Shown: positions 16,530-27,047, counted from the first letter of the stretch. The stretch is DNA of 46,688 bases from Enterobacter sichuanensis (GCF_002939185.1 NZ_POVL01000042.1:1-46688), one strand, 5' to 3'. Notes: generated by a model not told the origin, from the sequence alone. Made by a program: numbers and translations.

Positions 16530-16988
16530 ATGGAACTGACAACACGCACGCTACCGGAACGTAAACACATTGCTCTGGTTGCGCACGATCACTGTAAACA
16601 AATGCTGCTTAACTGGGTTCGCCGCCATCAGTCTTTGCTGGAAAAGCACGCCCTGTCGGCGACCGGCACAACCGGTAACCTGATTCAGCGCGAAACGGGT
16701 CTGGAGGTAAATGCCATGCTGAGCGGCCCGATGGGCGGCGATCAGCAGGTCGGGGCGCAGATTTCCGAAGGAAAGATTGATGTGCTGATCTTCTTCTGGG
16801 ATCCGCTGAACGCGGTTCCGCACGATCCGGATGTCAAAGCGCTGCTGCGTCTGGCGACGGTGTGGAATATCCCGGTGGCGACCAACCTGTCGACGGCGGA
16901 TTTCATTATTGAATCCCCGCAGTTTAACTCCCCGGTTGAGATCCTTATTCCGGATTATCAGCGTTATCTTTCTGAAAGACTGAAGTAG
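16530..16988 (+). CDS. mgsA: Methylglyoxal synthase
   Basis: A 152-residue enzyme that turns dihydroxyacetone phosphate into methylglyoxal and phosphate, a bypass used under phosphate shortage. Visible motifs: [20 protein letters not shown], the catalytic segment [13 protein letters not shown] (Asp71 region), and [12 protein letters not shown] with the active-site His. ATG 16530 gives the E. coli N terminus MELTTRTLP; the frame opens four codons earlier at 16518. A REP element follows. Confidence 0.96.
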   Translation: MELTTRTLPERKHIALVAHDHCKQMLLNWVRRHQSLLEKHALSATGTTGNLIQRETGLEVNAMLSGPMGGDQQVGAQISEGKIDVLIFFWDPLNAVPHDPDVKALLRLATVWNIPVATNLSTADFIIESPQFNSPVEILIPDYQRYLSERLK

Positions 16989-16996
16989 CTTTTTTT

Positions 16997-17025
16997 GCCG
17001 GGTGGCGGCTACGCCTTACCCGGCC
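16997..17025. repeat. REP element between mgsA and helD
   Basis: GCCGGGTGGCG GCTACGCCTTACCCGGCC forms a long imperfect hairpin between convergent genes, preceded by six T residues. It is closely similar to the elements at 8550 and 43090. Confidence 0.75.
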
Positions 17026-17047
17026 TGCTCCTCTTTGCCCGTCATCG

Positions 17048-19102
17048 TTAAGGCTTTCTCGCCACCGGCACATCAATACTCTTCAGGATATCCACAAATA
17101 CGGATGGCTCTTCTTTGTTGAACAGCAGCCACACGCGGTGACGCGCGCGGGTCATGGCCACATACAGCAAACGCCGCTCTTCGGCGTCCGGGAAGTCTTC
17201 CGGTTCCGGCAGTAAGGCCTCCTCCATCACCGACTCGCGAGCCGGGGCCGGGAAACCATCGCTCCCCTCTTTCAACCCCACCACGATGACATAATCGGCC
17301 TGCTGCCCTTTGCTGGCGTGAATGGTCATAAATTCAATCTGCAGCTTCGGCCAGCGGGTGGCGGCTTTTTCCAGCGCCGCAGGTTTGAGGTGATGGTAAC
17401 GCGCCAGCACCAGGATACGTTCATCGGGCTTCGCATAGCCGCTGAGCTTGTCCAGCAGCGGCTCCAGCTGATCATCCGCCAGCAGGGTGACGGCTTTTTT
17501 ATCACCAGACCGCAGGCTATTGAGCGGCTTGGCCAACTGATGCGGGTTCTGCTGGATAAAGCGGTTAGCAATCTCACCGATTCGGGAATTGAAGCGGTAG
17601 GTCGTGTCCAGATCGCTGCGATCCCCCTCACCAAAATAGTGGTGAAACGCGGTCGTCAGGGAGAGCTGCGCGCCGCTGAAGCGATAGATGGCCTGCCAGT
17701 CGTCCCCCACCGCAAACAGTGAGGTATGCTTATTCTGCGCCCGCAGCGCCGAGAGCAGCGCGGCACGCTGCGGGGAGATATCCTGAAACTCATCCACCAG
17801 AATATGTTTCCACGGGCTGACAAAACGCCCTTTCTCAAGAATGATAATGGCCTGGTGGATTAACCCGGAGAAGTCGACGGCGTTTTCCTCCTTCAGCGCC
17901 GTTTTCCAGGCTTTCAGCAGCGGCGCCATCAGTTTGACGCGCTTTGAAAACAGATCGCGGATCCCCTCCGGCGCGCTCTCAATCATCTCCGCCTGCGACC
18001 CACCGTGCATTCGCATCAGACTTACCCATCGGTCAAGCCGCGACCCCAGCCGGCGCGCCAGTTTGTCATCCTGCCAGAAACTGCCCTCTGACACCGTCCA
18101 GTTGAGCTCGTCCTCCAGCCACTGACGCCATCCTTTCGCCTGCGCCTTTTTCTCGCTGCACTGCTGGCGCCAGGTTTTGATAAACAGCGCCTGACGCGCC
18201 TGCGTATCGTTTTCCAGTTTACTGATGGAAGGCACTTTTTTACTGCCCTGCTGAATAATATGCAGCGCAAGCGCATGGAAGGTTCTGGCGGTGATATCCC
18301 GGGTATGCAGGCGCGCCTGAATACGCTCGTCCATCTCCTCAGCCGCCTTGCGGCCAAAGGCCAGGAGCAGAATTTGATCGGGTACGGCTTCTCCGGTCGT
18401 CAGCAGCCAGCCAGCACGCGCCACCAGCACCGACGTTTTACCGCTTCCGGCGCCCGCAAGCACCAGCAGCGATTGCTCACCATTCACCACCGCACGCGCC
18501 TGCGCCGGATTGAGGGGGGAAGATTCCACCGTACTGAAGAAATCAGCGTATTGGGTAAGCATGGCGTCCGTCCAGGCCTGGTTATGGGCAAGCCGGCTTT
18601 TATCCACGTCATTCAGCCAGGCCTGACACTGGCGCCAGGCGTCACGACAATTGTCAAACTCATCGAGACGCGTCACGGATATCGGCAGCGCCGAGAGTGC
18701 CTGCCTGATCTTTTGCTGTAGCCCGGCCGTCTGCTGACGGGTCAGCCAGGTTTGCTGTGCGTTGCTTTGCGCGATGTCGTCCAGCACCTGCTGCAGCACC
18801 TGGGACGCAATCACGCTCATCTCCTGGCTCCACTGCTGCCAGAGCGCGTTCAGGTGATGATGAAAGCGCTGGGTTTCCGCCCACTCGGTGCCGTGAAGTC
18901 GCACGACTTTATCGTCTGGCAGAACGAACTCCAGTTCGCCCCACACCAGCCCGCGTTTGCAGTGGATAGCCAGAAGCTGATTAAACGGAATAAGGTATTC
19001 GTGGCGTTCTCCGGAGACTTTCACCCCGGCATTAAGGAGAACTACCCTGTCGTAAGGGTGTTGCGCCAGGCGTTTGCCCATTGAAGTTGCTTTCAGTTCC
19101 AT
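17048..19102 (-). CDS. helD: DNA helicase IV
   Basis: A 684-residue superfamily I (UvrD-like) 3'-to-5' helicase, same length as in E. coli. It has a family-specific N-terminal domain of about 200 residues, then motif Q/I LNPAQARAVVNGEQSLLVLAG with P-loop AGAGSGKTS, motif II VDEFQDIS, motif III AVGDDWQAIYRFSGA, motif V TIHASKGQQADYVIV and motif VI RRLLYVAMTRARHRVWLL. It takes part in recombination and repair. It is convergent with mgsA and divergent from yccF. Confidence 0.96.
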   Translation of the reverse strand: MELKATSMGKRLAQHPYDRVVLLNAGVKVSGERHEYLIPFNQLLAIHCKRGLVWGELEFVLPDDKVVRLHGTEWAETQRFHHHLNALWQQWSQEMSVIASQVLQQVLDDIAQSNAQQTWLTRQQTAGLQQKIRQALSALPISVTRLDEFDNCRDAWRQCQAWLNDVDKSRLAHNQAWTDAMLTQYADFFSTVESSPLNPAQARAVVNGEQSLLVLAGAGSGKTSVLVARAGWLLTTGEAVPDQILLLAFGRKAAEEMDERIQARLHTRDITARTFHALALHIIQQGSKKVPSISKLENDTQARQALFIKTWRQQCSEKKAQAKGWRQWLEDELNWTVSEGSFWQDDKLARRLGSRLDRWVSLMRMHGGSQAEMIESAPEGIRDLFSKRVKLMAPLLKAWKTALKEENAVDFSGLIHQAIIILEKGRFVSPWKHILVDEFQDISPQRAALLSALRAQNKHTSLFAVGDDWQAIYRFSGAQLSLTTAFHHYFGEGDRSDLDTTYRFNSRIGEIANRFIQQNPHQLAKPLNSLRSGDKKAVTLLADDQLEPLLDKLSGYAKPDERILVLARYHHLKPAALEKAATRWPKLQIEFMTIHASKGQQADYVIVVGLKEGSDGFPAPARESVMEEALLPEPEDFPDAEERRLLYVAMTRARHRVWLLFNKEEPSVFVDILKSIDVPVARKP

Positions 19103-19224
19103 GTCCCGCCAAATCCACGAAGAGATAATTTGTCTGATAGTTTAACTGCCAGTTTTAAGGTGCTCCAGCCTAAAAAAACGTTACAATCATTGGGCGTTAA
19201 TTTATCGAAAGGAAGTGAGGGTTT

Positions 19225-19671
19225 ATGCGTACCGTTCTGAATGTGTTGAATTTTGTGCTGGGCGGTTTTGCCACCACCCTTTCCTGGCTTTTTGCCACGC
19301 TGGTGAGCATCGTTCTGATTTTTACGCTTCCCCTGACCCGTTCCTGCTGGGAGATCACTAAACTCTCGTTTGTCCCCTACGGGAATGAGGCCATCCACGT
19401 CGACGAGCTGAATCCGGAGAGCAAAAACGCCCTGATGAATACGGGCGGAACCCTGCTGAATATTCTGTGGCTGATCTTCTTCGGCTGGTGGCTGTGCATC
19501 ATGCATATTTTTGCGGGGATTGCGCAGTGCGTCACGATTATCGGTATTCCGGTGGGACTTGCGAATTTCAAGATCGCCGCGATCGCTCTCTGGCCCGTCG
19601 GGCGCAGGGTGGTTTCGGTAGAAGTGGCCCAGGCCGCGCGTGAAGCAAATGCTCGTCGTCGTTTTCAGTAA
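19225..19671 (+). CDS. yccF: YccF inner membrane protein
   Basis: A 148-residue membrane protein with two copies of the YccF (DUF307) domain and about three to four transmembrane segments. Family signatures are LNFVLGGFATTLSW, LPLTRSCWEITK and GIPVGLANFKIAAIALWPVGR. Function is not known. GGAAGTGAGG lies before ATG 19225. It precedes yccS by 19 bases and the two are likely co-transcribed. Confidence 0.94.
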   Translation: MRTVLNVLNFVLGGFATTLSWLFATLVSIVLIFTLPLTRSCWEITKLSFVPYGNEAIHVDELNPESKNALMNTGGTLLNILWLIFFGWWLCIMHIFAGIAQCVTIIGIPVGLANFKIAAIALWPVGRRVVSVEVAQAAREANARRRFQ

Positions 19672-19690
19672 ATAAGGACTGGCCGCGTTT

Positions 19691-21853
19691 ATGCTAAGCC
19701 CACTGCTTCGCCGTTATACCTGGAACAGTACCTGGCTTTATAACGTCAGGATTTTTATCGCCCTTTGCGGCACGGTTGCCCTGCCCTGGTGGCTGAATGA
19801 TGTCAAACTCACCATCCCGCTCACGCTGGGCGTGGTAGCCGGGGCGCTGGCGGACCTGGACGATCGTCTGGCCGGGCGTTTACGTAACCTGGTCATTACG
19901 CTCATCTGCTTTTTTATTGCTTCCGCATCCGTTGAGCTGCTTTTCCCGTGGCCCTGGCTGTTTGCCCTGGGTCTTACGCTCTCCACCAGCGGGTTTATTT
20001 TGCTGGGCGGCCTTGGGCAGCGCTATGCCACCATCGCGTTTGGCGCATTGCTGATCGCCATCTATACCATGCTGGGCGTGTCGCTTTACGATCAGTGGTA
20101 TCAACAGCCTGTCCTGCTGTTGCTGGGCGCCATCTGGTATAACCTGCTGACGTTAACCGGTCATCTGATCTTCCCGGTTCGCCCTCTGCAGGATAACCTT
20201 GCCCGCAGCTTCGAGCAGTTAGCCCACTATCTTGAACTGAAATCCCGGCTGTTTGACCCCGATATCGAAGAAGAAAGCCAGGCGCCGCTCTACGATCTGG
20301 CGCTGGCAAACGGTCAGCTGGTCGCCACCCTTAACCAGACCAAAGCCTCGCTGCTGACCCGTCTGCGCGGGGATCGCGGCCAGCGCGGAACGCGACGAAC
20401 CTTACACTACTATTTTGCAGCCCAGGATATTCATGAGCGCGCCAGCTCCTCGCACGTTCAGTATGCCGCCCTGCGCGAGAAGTTCCGCTACAGCGACGTG
20501 ATGTTCCGCTTCCAGCGCCTGCTCTCCATGCAGTCCCAGGCGTGTCAGCAACTCTCGCGCTCTATTCTGCTGCGCACGCCCTATCAGCATGACCCACGCT
20601 TTGAACGCGTATTCAGCCACCTGGATGCGGCGCTCGACCGCGTTCAGGCCAGCGGAACCTCACCGGAACACATCAAAGCCCTGGGTTTCCTGCTGAACAA
20701 CCTGCGGGCGATTGATGCTCAACTGGCGACTATTGAGTCTGAACAGGCAATGGCACAGCCGGGCAGTGAGGTAGATAACCAGCTCGCGGATGACAGCGTG
20801 CACAGCGTGAGCGATATGTGGCTACGGCTGAGCCGCAACTTTACGCCCGAGTCGGCGCTGTTTCGTCACGCGGTGAGAATGTCCCTGGTGCTGTGCGTAG
20901 GTTATGCGCTTATCCAGATTACCGGGTTACATCACGGTTACTGGATCCTGCTCACCAGTCTGTTTGTCTGTCAGCCCAACTATAACGCTACCCGGCACCG
21001 GCTGGCGCTGCGTATTATCGGTACGCTGGTGGGCGTCGCGATTGGCCTGCCGGTGCTCTATTTCGTGCCGTCCATTGAAGGTCAACTGATTCTGATCGTG
21101 ATCACCGGCGTATTGTTCTTCGCGTTTCGCAACGTGCAGTACGCGCATGCCACCATGTTCATTACGCTGCTGGTGCTGCTCTGCTTTAACCTGCTGGGCG
21201 AAGGGTTTGAAGTCGCCCTGCCCAGGGTGATCGATACCCTGATAGGCTGCGCCATCGCCTGGGCGGCAGTCAGCTTTATCTGGCCGGACTGGCGTTTTCG
21301 TAATTTGCCGCGCGTGATTGAGCGGGCGTTGAACGCCAACTGCCGATACCTTGACGCCATTCTGGAGCAGTACCACCAGGGGCGCGATAACCGCCTGGCC
21401 TACCGGATTGCACGCCGCGATGCACACAACAGCGATGCTGAGCTGGCTTCTGTTGTCTCGAACATGTCAACGGAGCCTCGCGCCACCGCAGAAATTCGTG
21501 AGACAGCCTTCCGCCTGCTGTGCCTGAACCATACCTTTACCAGCTACATTTCGACGCTGGGTGCCCACCGCGAGAAACTCACCAATCCGGGTATTCTCAA
21601 CCTGCTGGACGACGCCGTATGCTATGTCGATGACGCACTTCATCACCGACCGGCGGATGAACCGCGGGTGCAACAGGCTCTGGATGAACTGGTTCAGCGC
21701 ATTGCGCATCTTGATCCAGGTAACGACAGCAAAGCGCCGCTGGTTCTTCAGCAAATCGGCCTGCTCATCGCTTTGCTGCCTGAAATTTGCCGGCTGCAGC
21801 AGCAAATCGCTACCTGGAGGAGTGATTATCCTGTGGCTCAGGTAGCGCATTAA
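19691..21853 (+). CDS. yccS: YccS, FUSC-type inner membrane protein
   Basis: A 720-residue protein with two blocks of about six transmembrane helices each (roughly 20-160 and 395-530), each followed by a cytoplasmic region, the organisation of the YccS/YhfK and AaeB-like family. Markers are LGVVAGALADLDDRLAGRLRN near the N terminus and HHGYWILLTSLFVCQPNYNA in the second block. Transport of aromatic or other small compounds has been suggested for relatives, but the substrate is unknown. Its last 44 bases overlap the end of the convergent sxy gene. Confidence 0.93.
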   Translation: MLSPLLRRYTWNSTWLYNVRIFIALCGTVALPWWLNDVKLTIPLTLGVVAGALADLDDRLAGRLRNLVITLICFFIASASVELLFPWPWLFALGLTLSTSGFILLGGLGQRYATIAFGALLIAIYTMLGVSLYDQWYQQPVLLLLGAIWYNLLTLTGHLIFPVRPLQDNLARSFEQLAHYLELKSRLFDPDIEEESQAPLYDLALANGQLVATLNQTKASLLTRLRGDRGQRGTRRTLHYYFAAQDIHERASSSHVQYAALREKFRYSDVMFRFQRLLSMQSQACQQLSRSILLRTPYQHDPRFERVFSHLDAALDRVQASGTSPEHIKALGFLLNNLRAIDAQLATIESEQAMAQPGSEVDNQLADDSVHSVSDMWLRLSRNFTPESALFRHAVRMSLVLCVGYALIQITGLHHGYWILLTSLFVCQPNYNATRHRLALRIIGTLVGVAIGLPVLYFVPSIEGQLILIVITGVLFFAFRNVQYAHATMFITLLVLLCFNLLGEGFEVALPRVIDTLIGCAIAWAAVSFIWPDWRFRNLPRVIERALNANCRYLDAILEQYHQGRDNRLAYRIARRDAHNSDAELASVVSNMSTEPRATAEIRETAFRLLCLNHTFTSYISTLGAHREKLTNPGILNLLDDAVCYVDDALHHRPADEPRVQQALDELVQRIAHLDPGNDSKAPLVLQQIGLLIALLPEICRLQQQIATWRSDYPVAQVAH

Positions 21854-22436
21854 ACCACTCAGTCAGCTCCCGGCGAATGCCTGCCGGGAGCGCCGCCTCA
21901 TGCAGCCCCTTAATCGCCCCTTCCAGCGCGAAGAGCACTTTTATACTCAGCGCTTTATTTTTCGCCCGCATCTTCAGCCAGCTGGCTCTGGCACCCAGCG
22001 CCCGGAGTGTCTCTTCATTGGTGATACCAGCTTCAAACAGCAGGACTTCAAGCTGAAAAGTCAGGTTCGGCAGATCCTTAAGCCGGTTTCGTTGATGCCG
22101 CTGGTTGCGCTCTTTTCTTGCGGCACTGAGGGCATACGAGGAGAGCTGAAGCAGCCGCTCTCTGTCCTGCCATAAGCCGTCGTCCACACGATAATAGTTG
22201 AGCAGTACCGGACGACCTCGCTTCATCAGCGTTAAAAACGAGGCGGCATTTTTTACACAGTATTTTGCACTTTCCTCACACGCACGAAGATAAAGTTCGC
22301 CGTCTGACACCATGGCAAAGACCGCATCATCCACCGCCAGGGTGTAACCGCCAAACAGCGCACGATGATGAATTTCGCCCAGCGGAGAGAGGTATTCCTG
22401 GGATTGATAAATCCGTTCATAAGATATCTTTTTCAT
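21810..22436 (-). CDS. sxy: Sxy/TfoX, competence gene activator
   Basis: A 208-residue TfoX-family protein with the N-terminal domain (SQEYLSPLGEIHHRALFGGYTLAVDDAVFAMV) and the C-terminal helix-hairpin-helix-like domain (LEGAIKGLHEAALPAGIR). Sxy acts with CRP at CRP-S promoters of DNA-uptake genes. ATG 22436 matches the family start; an ATG at 22457 adds seven codons. The 5' leader contains a perfect 16-bp palindrome (22480-22495). Sequence is more diverged from E. coli than its neighbours, as is usual for this gene. The 3' end overlaps yccS by 44 bases. Confidence 0.93.
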   Translation of the reverse strand: MKKISYERIYQSQEYLSPLGEIHHRALFGGYTLAVDDAVFAMVSDGELYLRACEESAKYCVKNAASFLTLMKRGRPVLLNYYRVDDGLWQDRERLLQLSSYALSAARKERNQRHQRNRLKDLPNLTFQLEVLLFEAGITNEETLRALGARASWLKMRAKNKALSIKVLFALEGAIKGLHEAALPAGIRRELTEWFNALPEPQDNHSSR

Positions 22437-22479
22437 GATATTTCCCTTGAAAATCATATGCTAACCACGACTCTTCTTA

Positions 22480-22495
22480 CTAACGGATCCGTTAG
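22480..22495. promoter_or_regulatory. Perfect 16-bp palindrome in the sxy-sulA spacer
   Basis: CTAACGGATCCGTTAG is its own reverse complement. It lies 44-59 bases upstream of the sxy start, either in the sxy leader RNA or at its promoter. It could be a dimeric repressor site or an RNA hairpin; I do not recognise it as a known operator. Confidence 0.5.
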
Positions 22496-22615
22496 CAGGA
22501 AAATAGGCAACTTGTCGCCGTTGAGCAAGATGATTTTTCGAGGGGCATCAAGATTGAATGAATTTTGCGAGTCGCTTTCCGAAAATGAGGTTGATCTTTA
22601 TGCACACAGGGGTTA

Positions 22616-22631
22616 CTGTATATTCATACAG
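22616..22631. promoter_or_regulatory. LexA box (SOS operator) of sulA
   Basis: CTGTATATTCATACAG fits the LexA consensus CTGT-N8-ACAG perfectly, 22 bases before the sulA start codon. Confidence 0.95.
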
Positions 22632-22653
22632 TAACTACAGGGCTGGAATGAAT

Positions 22654-23163
22654 ATGTACACTTCAGGCTATGCAAATCGCTCAACCTCTCTCTCTTCTAC
22701 CGCAGGCAATGTCGCGCAGAATTCCGTCGAGCGTGTGTCCACGGGGCTTATCAGTGAAGTGGTTTATCGTGAAGACCAGCCCCTGTTGACGCAACTTCTG
22801 TTGTTGCCATTATTGCAACAGCTCGGCCAGCAATCGCGCTGGCAGCTCTGGCTCACGCCTCAGCAAAAGCTGAGCCGTGAGTGGGTTCAGTCCGCGGGCC
22901 TCCCGCTGACAAAGGTTATGCAGATTAATCAACTCTCGCCTTGCGATACCGTTGAGTCGATGATCCGTGCGTTACGCACTGGAAATTACAGCGTGGTAAT
23001 TGGCTGGTTGCCAGAAGAACTGACGGAAGAGGAACATTTCCGTCTGACGGAAGCGGCTGAAGAGGGGAACGCGATCGGGTTTATTATGCGTCCGGTTCGT
23101 TCGGATTCTTACCGCAGAGGACAACTTTCTGGGCTAAAAATTCACTCAAATTTGTATCATTGA
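22654..23163 (+). CDS. sulA: SulA, SOS inhibitor of FtsZ
   Basis: A 169-residue protein, same length as E. coli SulA. It is conserved in the central block ([40 protein letters not shown]) and the C-terminal tail [12 protein letters not shown] recognised by Lon. SulA blocks FtsZ polymerisation after DNA damage. ATG 22654 yields the family N terminus [10 protein letters not shown]; the frame opens upstream at 22558 across the LexA box, so the longer form is rejected. It is regulated by LexA and divergent from sxy. Confidence 0.96.
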   Translation: MYTSGYANRSTSLSSTAGNVAQNSVERVSTGLISEVVYREDQPLLTQLLLLPLLQQLGQQSRWQLWLTPQQKLSREWVQSAGLPLTKVMQINQLSPCDTVESMIRALRTGNYSVVIGWLPEELTEEEHFRLTEAAEEGNAIGFIMRPVRSDSYRRGQLSGLKIHSNLYH

Positions 23164-23517
23164 GTGAAATTAAGATTATTCCTGGAATTTTTTTTGACAG
23201 CGAGATGGGATTTTAGTTCCCCACCTCAAAACTGCGGCAAGGCTTGTCTGGTGCGGTTCTCCTTAATTTCATTGCACAAAATTCGTTCAGAAAATGTTAA
23301 ATATTAGGTATACGGAACTTTTTTTTTCATATGCCTGACGGACTTCACACTTGTAAGTTTTCAGCTACGTTGTAGACTTTACATCGCCAGGGGTGCTCGG
23401 CCTAAGCCGAAGATATCGGTAGATTTATATTTGACCACGCCCCCCGGTGAAGGATTTAACCGTGATTCTCTCTTGAGACTTTCATGGCGAATTTTGGATG
23501 ATAACGAGGCGCAAAAA
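23164..23517 (+). promoter_or_regulatory. ompA promoter and long 5' untranslated leader
   Basis: A 354-base spacer without a gene. Its right part closely matches the E. coli ompA control region as I recall it: the promoter block around GCCTGACGGACTTCACACTTG and the leader starting near GCCAGGGGTGCTCGG (about 23389). The leader contains stable 5' hairpins that protect the mRNA and the region near GAGGCGC/ATG bound by small RNAs such as MicA. The left part, after sulA, is AT-rich with no clear hairpin terminator. Confidence 0.75.
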
Positions 23518-24573
23518 ATGAAAAAGACAGCTATCGCGATTGCAGTGGCACTGGCTGGCTTCGCTACCGTAGCGCAGGCCGCTCCGAAAGATAATACCTG
23601 GTATGCAGGTGGTAAACTGGGCTGGTCTCAGTTCCACGACACCGGCTGGTACAACAGCGCAAACAACAATGATGGCCCGACTCACGAGAGCCAGCTTGGT
23701 GCAGGTGCGTTCGGTGGCTATCAGGTTAACCCGTATGTTGGTTTTGAAATGGGTTACGACTGGTTAGGTCGTATGCCATACAAAGGCGACAACACCAATG
23801 GCGCTTTCAAAGCACAGGGCGTTCAGCTGACCGCTAAACTGGGTTACCCAGTAACCGACGATCTGGACGTATACACCCGTCTGGGCGGCATGGTATGGCG
23901 CGCTGACTCCAGCAACAGCAACGCTGGCGACGACCATGACACCGGTGTTTCCCCAGTATTCGCTGGTGGCGTTGAGTGGGCTATGACCCGTGACATCGCT
24001 ACCCGTCTGGAATACCAGTGGGTTAACAACATCGGCGACGGCAACACCGTTGGTGTTCGTCCAGACAACGGCATGCTGAGCGTAGGTGTTTCCTACCGTT
24101 TCGGCCAGCAGGAAGAAGCAGCACCAGTTGTTGCTCCAGCGCCGGCTCCAGCTCCAGAAGTACAGACCAAGCACTTCACTCTGAAGTCTGACGTTCTGTT
24201 CAACTTCAACAAAGCTACCCTGAAACCAGAAGGTCAGCAGGCACTGGATCAGCTGTACACCCAGCTGAGCAACCTGGATCCTAAAGACGGTTCTGTAGTG
24301 GTTCTGGGCTTCACCGACCGTATCGGTTCTGACGCTTACAACCAGAAACTGTCTGAGAAACGTGCTCAGTCTGTTGTTGATTACCTGATCTCTAAAGGTA
24401 TCCCAGCTAACAAGATCTCCCCACGTGGTATGGGCGAAGCTAACCCAGTTACTGGCAACACCTGTGACAACGTGAAAGCTCGCGCTGCACTGATCGACTG
24501 CCTGGCTCCAGATCGTCGCGTTGAGATTGAAGTTAAAGGCATCAAAGACGTTGTAACTCAGCCAGCGGCATAA
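23518..24573 (+). CDS. ompA: Outer membrane protein A
   Basis: A 351-residue porin-like structural protein (E. coli 346). Signal peptide [21 protein letters not shown], then an eight-stranded beta-barrel ([17 protein letters not shown] to GVSYRFGQ), a proline-alanine hinge (APAPAPAPE), and a periplasmic OmpA-like peptidoglycan-binding domain ([31 protein letters not shown], and the Cys pair in [21 protein letters not shown]). Surface loops differ from E. coli, as expected. Codon use is strongly biased to the favoured set, fitting high expression. GAGGCG precedes ATG 23518; the frame extends to 23431 but this lies inside the leader. Confidence 0.98.
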   Translation: MKKTAIAIAVALAGFATVAQAAPKDNTWYAGGKLGWSQFHDTGWYNSANNNDGPTHESQLGAGAFGGYQVNPYVGFEMGYDWLGRMPYKGDNTNGAFKAQGVQLTAKLGYPVTDDLDVYTRLGGMVWRADSSNSNAGDDHDTGVSPVFAGGVEWAMTRDIATRLEYQWVNNIGDGNTVGVRPDNGMLSVGVSYRFGQQEEAAPVVAPAPAPAPEVQTKHFTLKSDVLFNFNKATLKPEGQQALDQLYTQLSNLDPKDGSVVVLGFTDRIGSDAYNQKLSEKRAQSVVDYLISKGIPANKISPRGMGEANPVTGNTCDNVKARAALIDCLAPDRRVEIEVKGIKDVVTQPAA

Positions 24574-24591
24574 GTTATCGTCTTATAAAAA

Positions 24592-24610
24592 AACCCCGCA
24601 ATGCGGGGTT
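24592..24610 (+). terminator. ompA terminator
   Basis: AACCCCGC (24592-24599), loop of three bases, GCGGGGTT (24603-24610), followed by TTTTATT. A run of A on the left lets it also serve matP from the other side. Confidence 0.93.
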
Positions 24611-24635
24611 TTTTATTGTCTGAAGAAAATAAAAT

Positions 24636-25088
24636 CTATTTTTTGCCCAACAGAGCCTGAAGATCGTTCTTTATTGACGACATCTGGTTGGCGTACTTCT
24701 CTTTATGTTCGGCATCCTCAATCAGCTGCACGATGGTTTCCGACAGCGTTTTGCCCCGGCGCTGTGCCAGCCCTGCCAGGCGTTGCCAGACAACAAACTC
24801 CAGATCGATTGATTTTTTGCGCGTGTGTTGATGCTCAGCATTAAAATGCCGTTTTCGTCGCGCGCGGATAGTTTGCTTCATCCGGTTTAACAGCGCAGGA
24901 TTAATGTGTTTTTCAATCCAGCCGTTAACCTGTACCGGTTCATTTTCGAGGGTCAGCAAAATATCCACGGCTTCTTGCGCCGCGCTGGCTTCGATATAGC
25001 AGGTGATCAGCTCCCCTTCACGGTGCTTTTTGACCAGGTACTTCCATTTCCAGCCGCTTTCGAGATTTTCCAGTTGTTGATATTTCAT
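24636..25088 (-). CDS. matP: MatP, Ter macrodomain organiser
   Basis: A 150-residue DNA-binding protein matching E. coli MatP in length and sequence: [20 protein letters not shown], the ribbon-helix-helix region [20 protein letters not shown], and the C-terminal coiled coil that forms tetramers and binds ZapB. It binds matS sites in the terminus macrodomain and delays segregation of sister termini. It is convergent with ompA and divergent from ycbZ. Confidence 0.96.
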   Translation of the reverse strand: MKYQQLENLESGWKWKYLVKKHREGELITCYIEASAAQEAVDILLTLENEPVQVNGWIEKHINPALLNRMKQTIRARRKRHFNAEHQHTRKKSIDLEFVVWQRLAGLAQRRGKTLSETIVQLIEDAEHKEKYANQMSSIKNDLQALLGKK

Positions 25089-25274
25089 TGCGATCTCAGT
25101 GTTACCACGTAACTCTGTTCAGAATATCAGTTTTTTAGCAATCTGCTGAAAAGAAATCATATCCTGTGATGGAATGCAGCCCGTCCCGCATTCGAAATCC
25201 CCAATCCTGCTTGGGTAGAGCCCCCCGCTTACGGTATACTCCCCCCTTTTACATCTGACTAAAAAACATCAACT

Positions 25275-27035
25275 TTGACCATTACGAAACTTGCATGGCG
25301 TGACCTTGTTCCGGATAGCGAAAGCTATCAGGACGTGTTTGCACAGCCAGATCTCGCAAAAGAACACGAATTCATCCTTAGCGATACGCAGCCACGTTTG
25401 CATTATGCGCTGGAGCAGGTGTTGAGCCCATGGGCAACAGCGCCCTTCATGTTGCTCAAAGCCCCGGAAGAAGCGGAATACCTGACGCTGATTGGGGATG
25501 CTGTGCGCCAGTTACAGCCGGAATCGAACGCAGTCTTTGGCGGCCAATATCGTATCGCGGGACATGATGTCACTTTCGAACCCTCAACCCAGGCTGATGA
25601 CCGTTTTGCCGCTAAGGGCGAGGTGATTACCGCTAACTGGGTCGAGGCTGAACAACTCTTTGGTTGTCTGCGCCAGTTTAACGGTGAGCTGTCCCTGCAG
25701 CCTGGGCTGGTGCATCGCGCAAATGGCGGTGTCCTCATCATCTCACTGCGTACCCTGCTCTCGCAGCCGCTGTTGTGGATGCGTCTGAAAACCATCGTAA
25801 ACCAGCAGCGCTTCGACTGGGTTGGCTATGATGAGTCTCGTCCCCTGCCGGTCGCTGTGCCATCTATGCCGCTGTCGTTGACCGTCGTGTTGACGGGAGA
25901 CCGTGAATCGCTGGCGGATTTCCAGGAAATGGAGCCGGAGCTGGCTGAGCAGGCGGTGTATAGCGAATACGAAGATAACATCCAGATTGCCGATGCCGAT
26001 GATATGACCCAGTGGTGTCAGTGGGTGATGACGGTGGCGGAACGTTTTGCATTGCCAACGCCTGCGGCCGACGCGTGGCCGGGCTTAATGCGCGAAGCGG
26101 TGCGCTATACCGGCGATCAAGAAACCCTGCCTCTCTGCCCGCTGTGGATCAGCAAACAGCTGCGTGAAGTGGGTGTTATCAGCGGTAACGGTACCTTCAC
26201 CGGAGAACAGCTTGCTCAGATGCTGGCGCAGCGCGAGTGGCGAGAAGGCTACCTTGCTGACCGTATGCAGGATGAAATCCTGCTGGAACAAATTCTGGTG
26301 GAGACCGAAGGCGAACGCGTCGGGCAGATTAACGCCCTGTCGGTGATTGAGTTCCCTGGCCACCCACGCGCGTTTGGGGAGCCTTCCCGTATCAGCTGCG
26401 TGGTGCATATTGGTGATGGTGAATTCACCGATATCGAACGCAAAGCCGAACTGGGCGGGAACATTCATGCGAAAGGCATGATGATCATGCAGGCGTTTTT
26501 AATGTCTGAGCTGCAGCTTGAGCAGCAGATCCCCTTCTCCGCCTCGCTGACGTTTGAGCAGTCCTACAGCGAAGTGGATGGCGATAGTGCCTCGATGGCA
26601 GAGCTGTGTGCCTTAATCAGCGCCCTGGCGGACGTGCCAATCAATCAGAACATCGCAATCACTGGTTCGGTGGATCAATTTGGTCGCGCTCAGCCTGTAG
26701 GAGGCCTCAATGAAAAAATCGAAGGCTTCTTTTCCATCTGCCAGCAGCGTGGTTTAAACGGCAAACAGGGTGTGATTATTCCTGCGCCTAATGCACGCCA
26801 TTTAAGCCTCAGTCAGGATATTCTGGATGCGGTTGAACAAGGGCAATTCACTCTCTGGGCCATCGAAGGGATTGAGGATGCACTACCCTTACTGACAAAC
26901 CTGGTTTGGGATGGCGAAGGACAAACAACCCTGATGCAGACCATCCAGGAGCGAATTGCTCAGGCGACACAACAGGATGCTCGTCATCGTTATCCATGGC
27001 CGTTACGCTGGTTAAGCTGGTTTAGTTCGAACTGA
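25275..27035 (+). CDS. ycbZ: YcbZ/LonH, Lon-type protease without functional AAA module
   Basis: A 586-residue protein starting at TTG 25275, as in E. coli ([14 protein letters not shown]). The N-terminal part is a degenerate ATPase-like region without a P-loop; the C-terminal part is a Lon protease domain with the Ser-Lys dyad: Ser438 in GDSASMAEL and Lys481 in LNEKIEGFF, 43 residues apart as in Lon. The region [25 protein letters not shown] is highly conserved. Substrates are unknown. fabA follows after 68 bases, with its operators in between. Confidence 0.94.
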   Translation: MTITKLAWRDLVPDSESYQDVFAQPDLAKEHEFILSDTQPRLHYALEQVLSPWATAPFMLLKAPEEAEYLTLIGDAVRQLQPESNAVFGGQYRIAGHDVTFEPSTQADDRFAAKGEVITANWVEAEQLFGCLRQFNGELSLQPGLVHRANGGVLIISLRTLLSQPLLWMRLKTIVNQQRFDWVGYDESRPLPVAVPSMPLSLTVVLTGDRESLADFQEMEPELAEQAVYSEYEDNIQIADADDMTQWCQWVMTVAERFALPTPAADAWPGLMREAVRYTGDQETLPLCPLWISKQLREVGVISGNGTFTGEQLAQMLAQREWREGYLADRMQDEILLEQILVETEGERVGQINALSVIEFPGHPRAFGEPSRISCVVHIGDGEFTDIERKAELGGNIHAKGMMIMQAFLMSELQLEQQIPFSASLTFEQSYSEVDGDSASMAELCALISALADVPINQNIAITGSVDQFGRAQPVGGLNEKIEGFFSICQQRGLNGKQGVIIPAPNARHLSLSQDILDAVEQGQFTLWAIEGIEDALPLLTNLVWDGEGQTTLMQTIQERIAQATQQDARHRYPWPLRWLSWFSSN

Positions 27036-27046
27036 TCGGACTTGTT
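27030..27046 (+). promoter_or_regulatory. Probable FadR activator site of fabA
   Basis: AACTGATCGGACTTGTT matches the FadR site upstream of E. coli fabA as I recall it. FadR activates fabA when long-chain acyl-CoA is low. The site overlaps the very end of ycbZ and lies beside a FabR box. Confidence 0.7.
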
Positions 27047-27047
27047 C

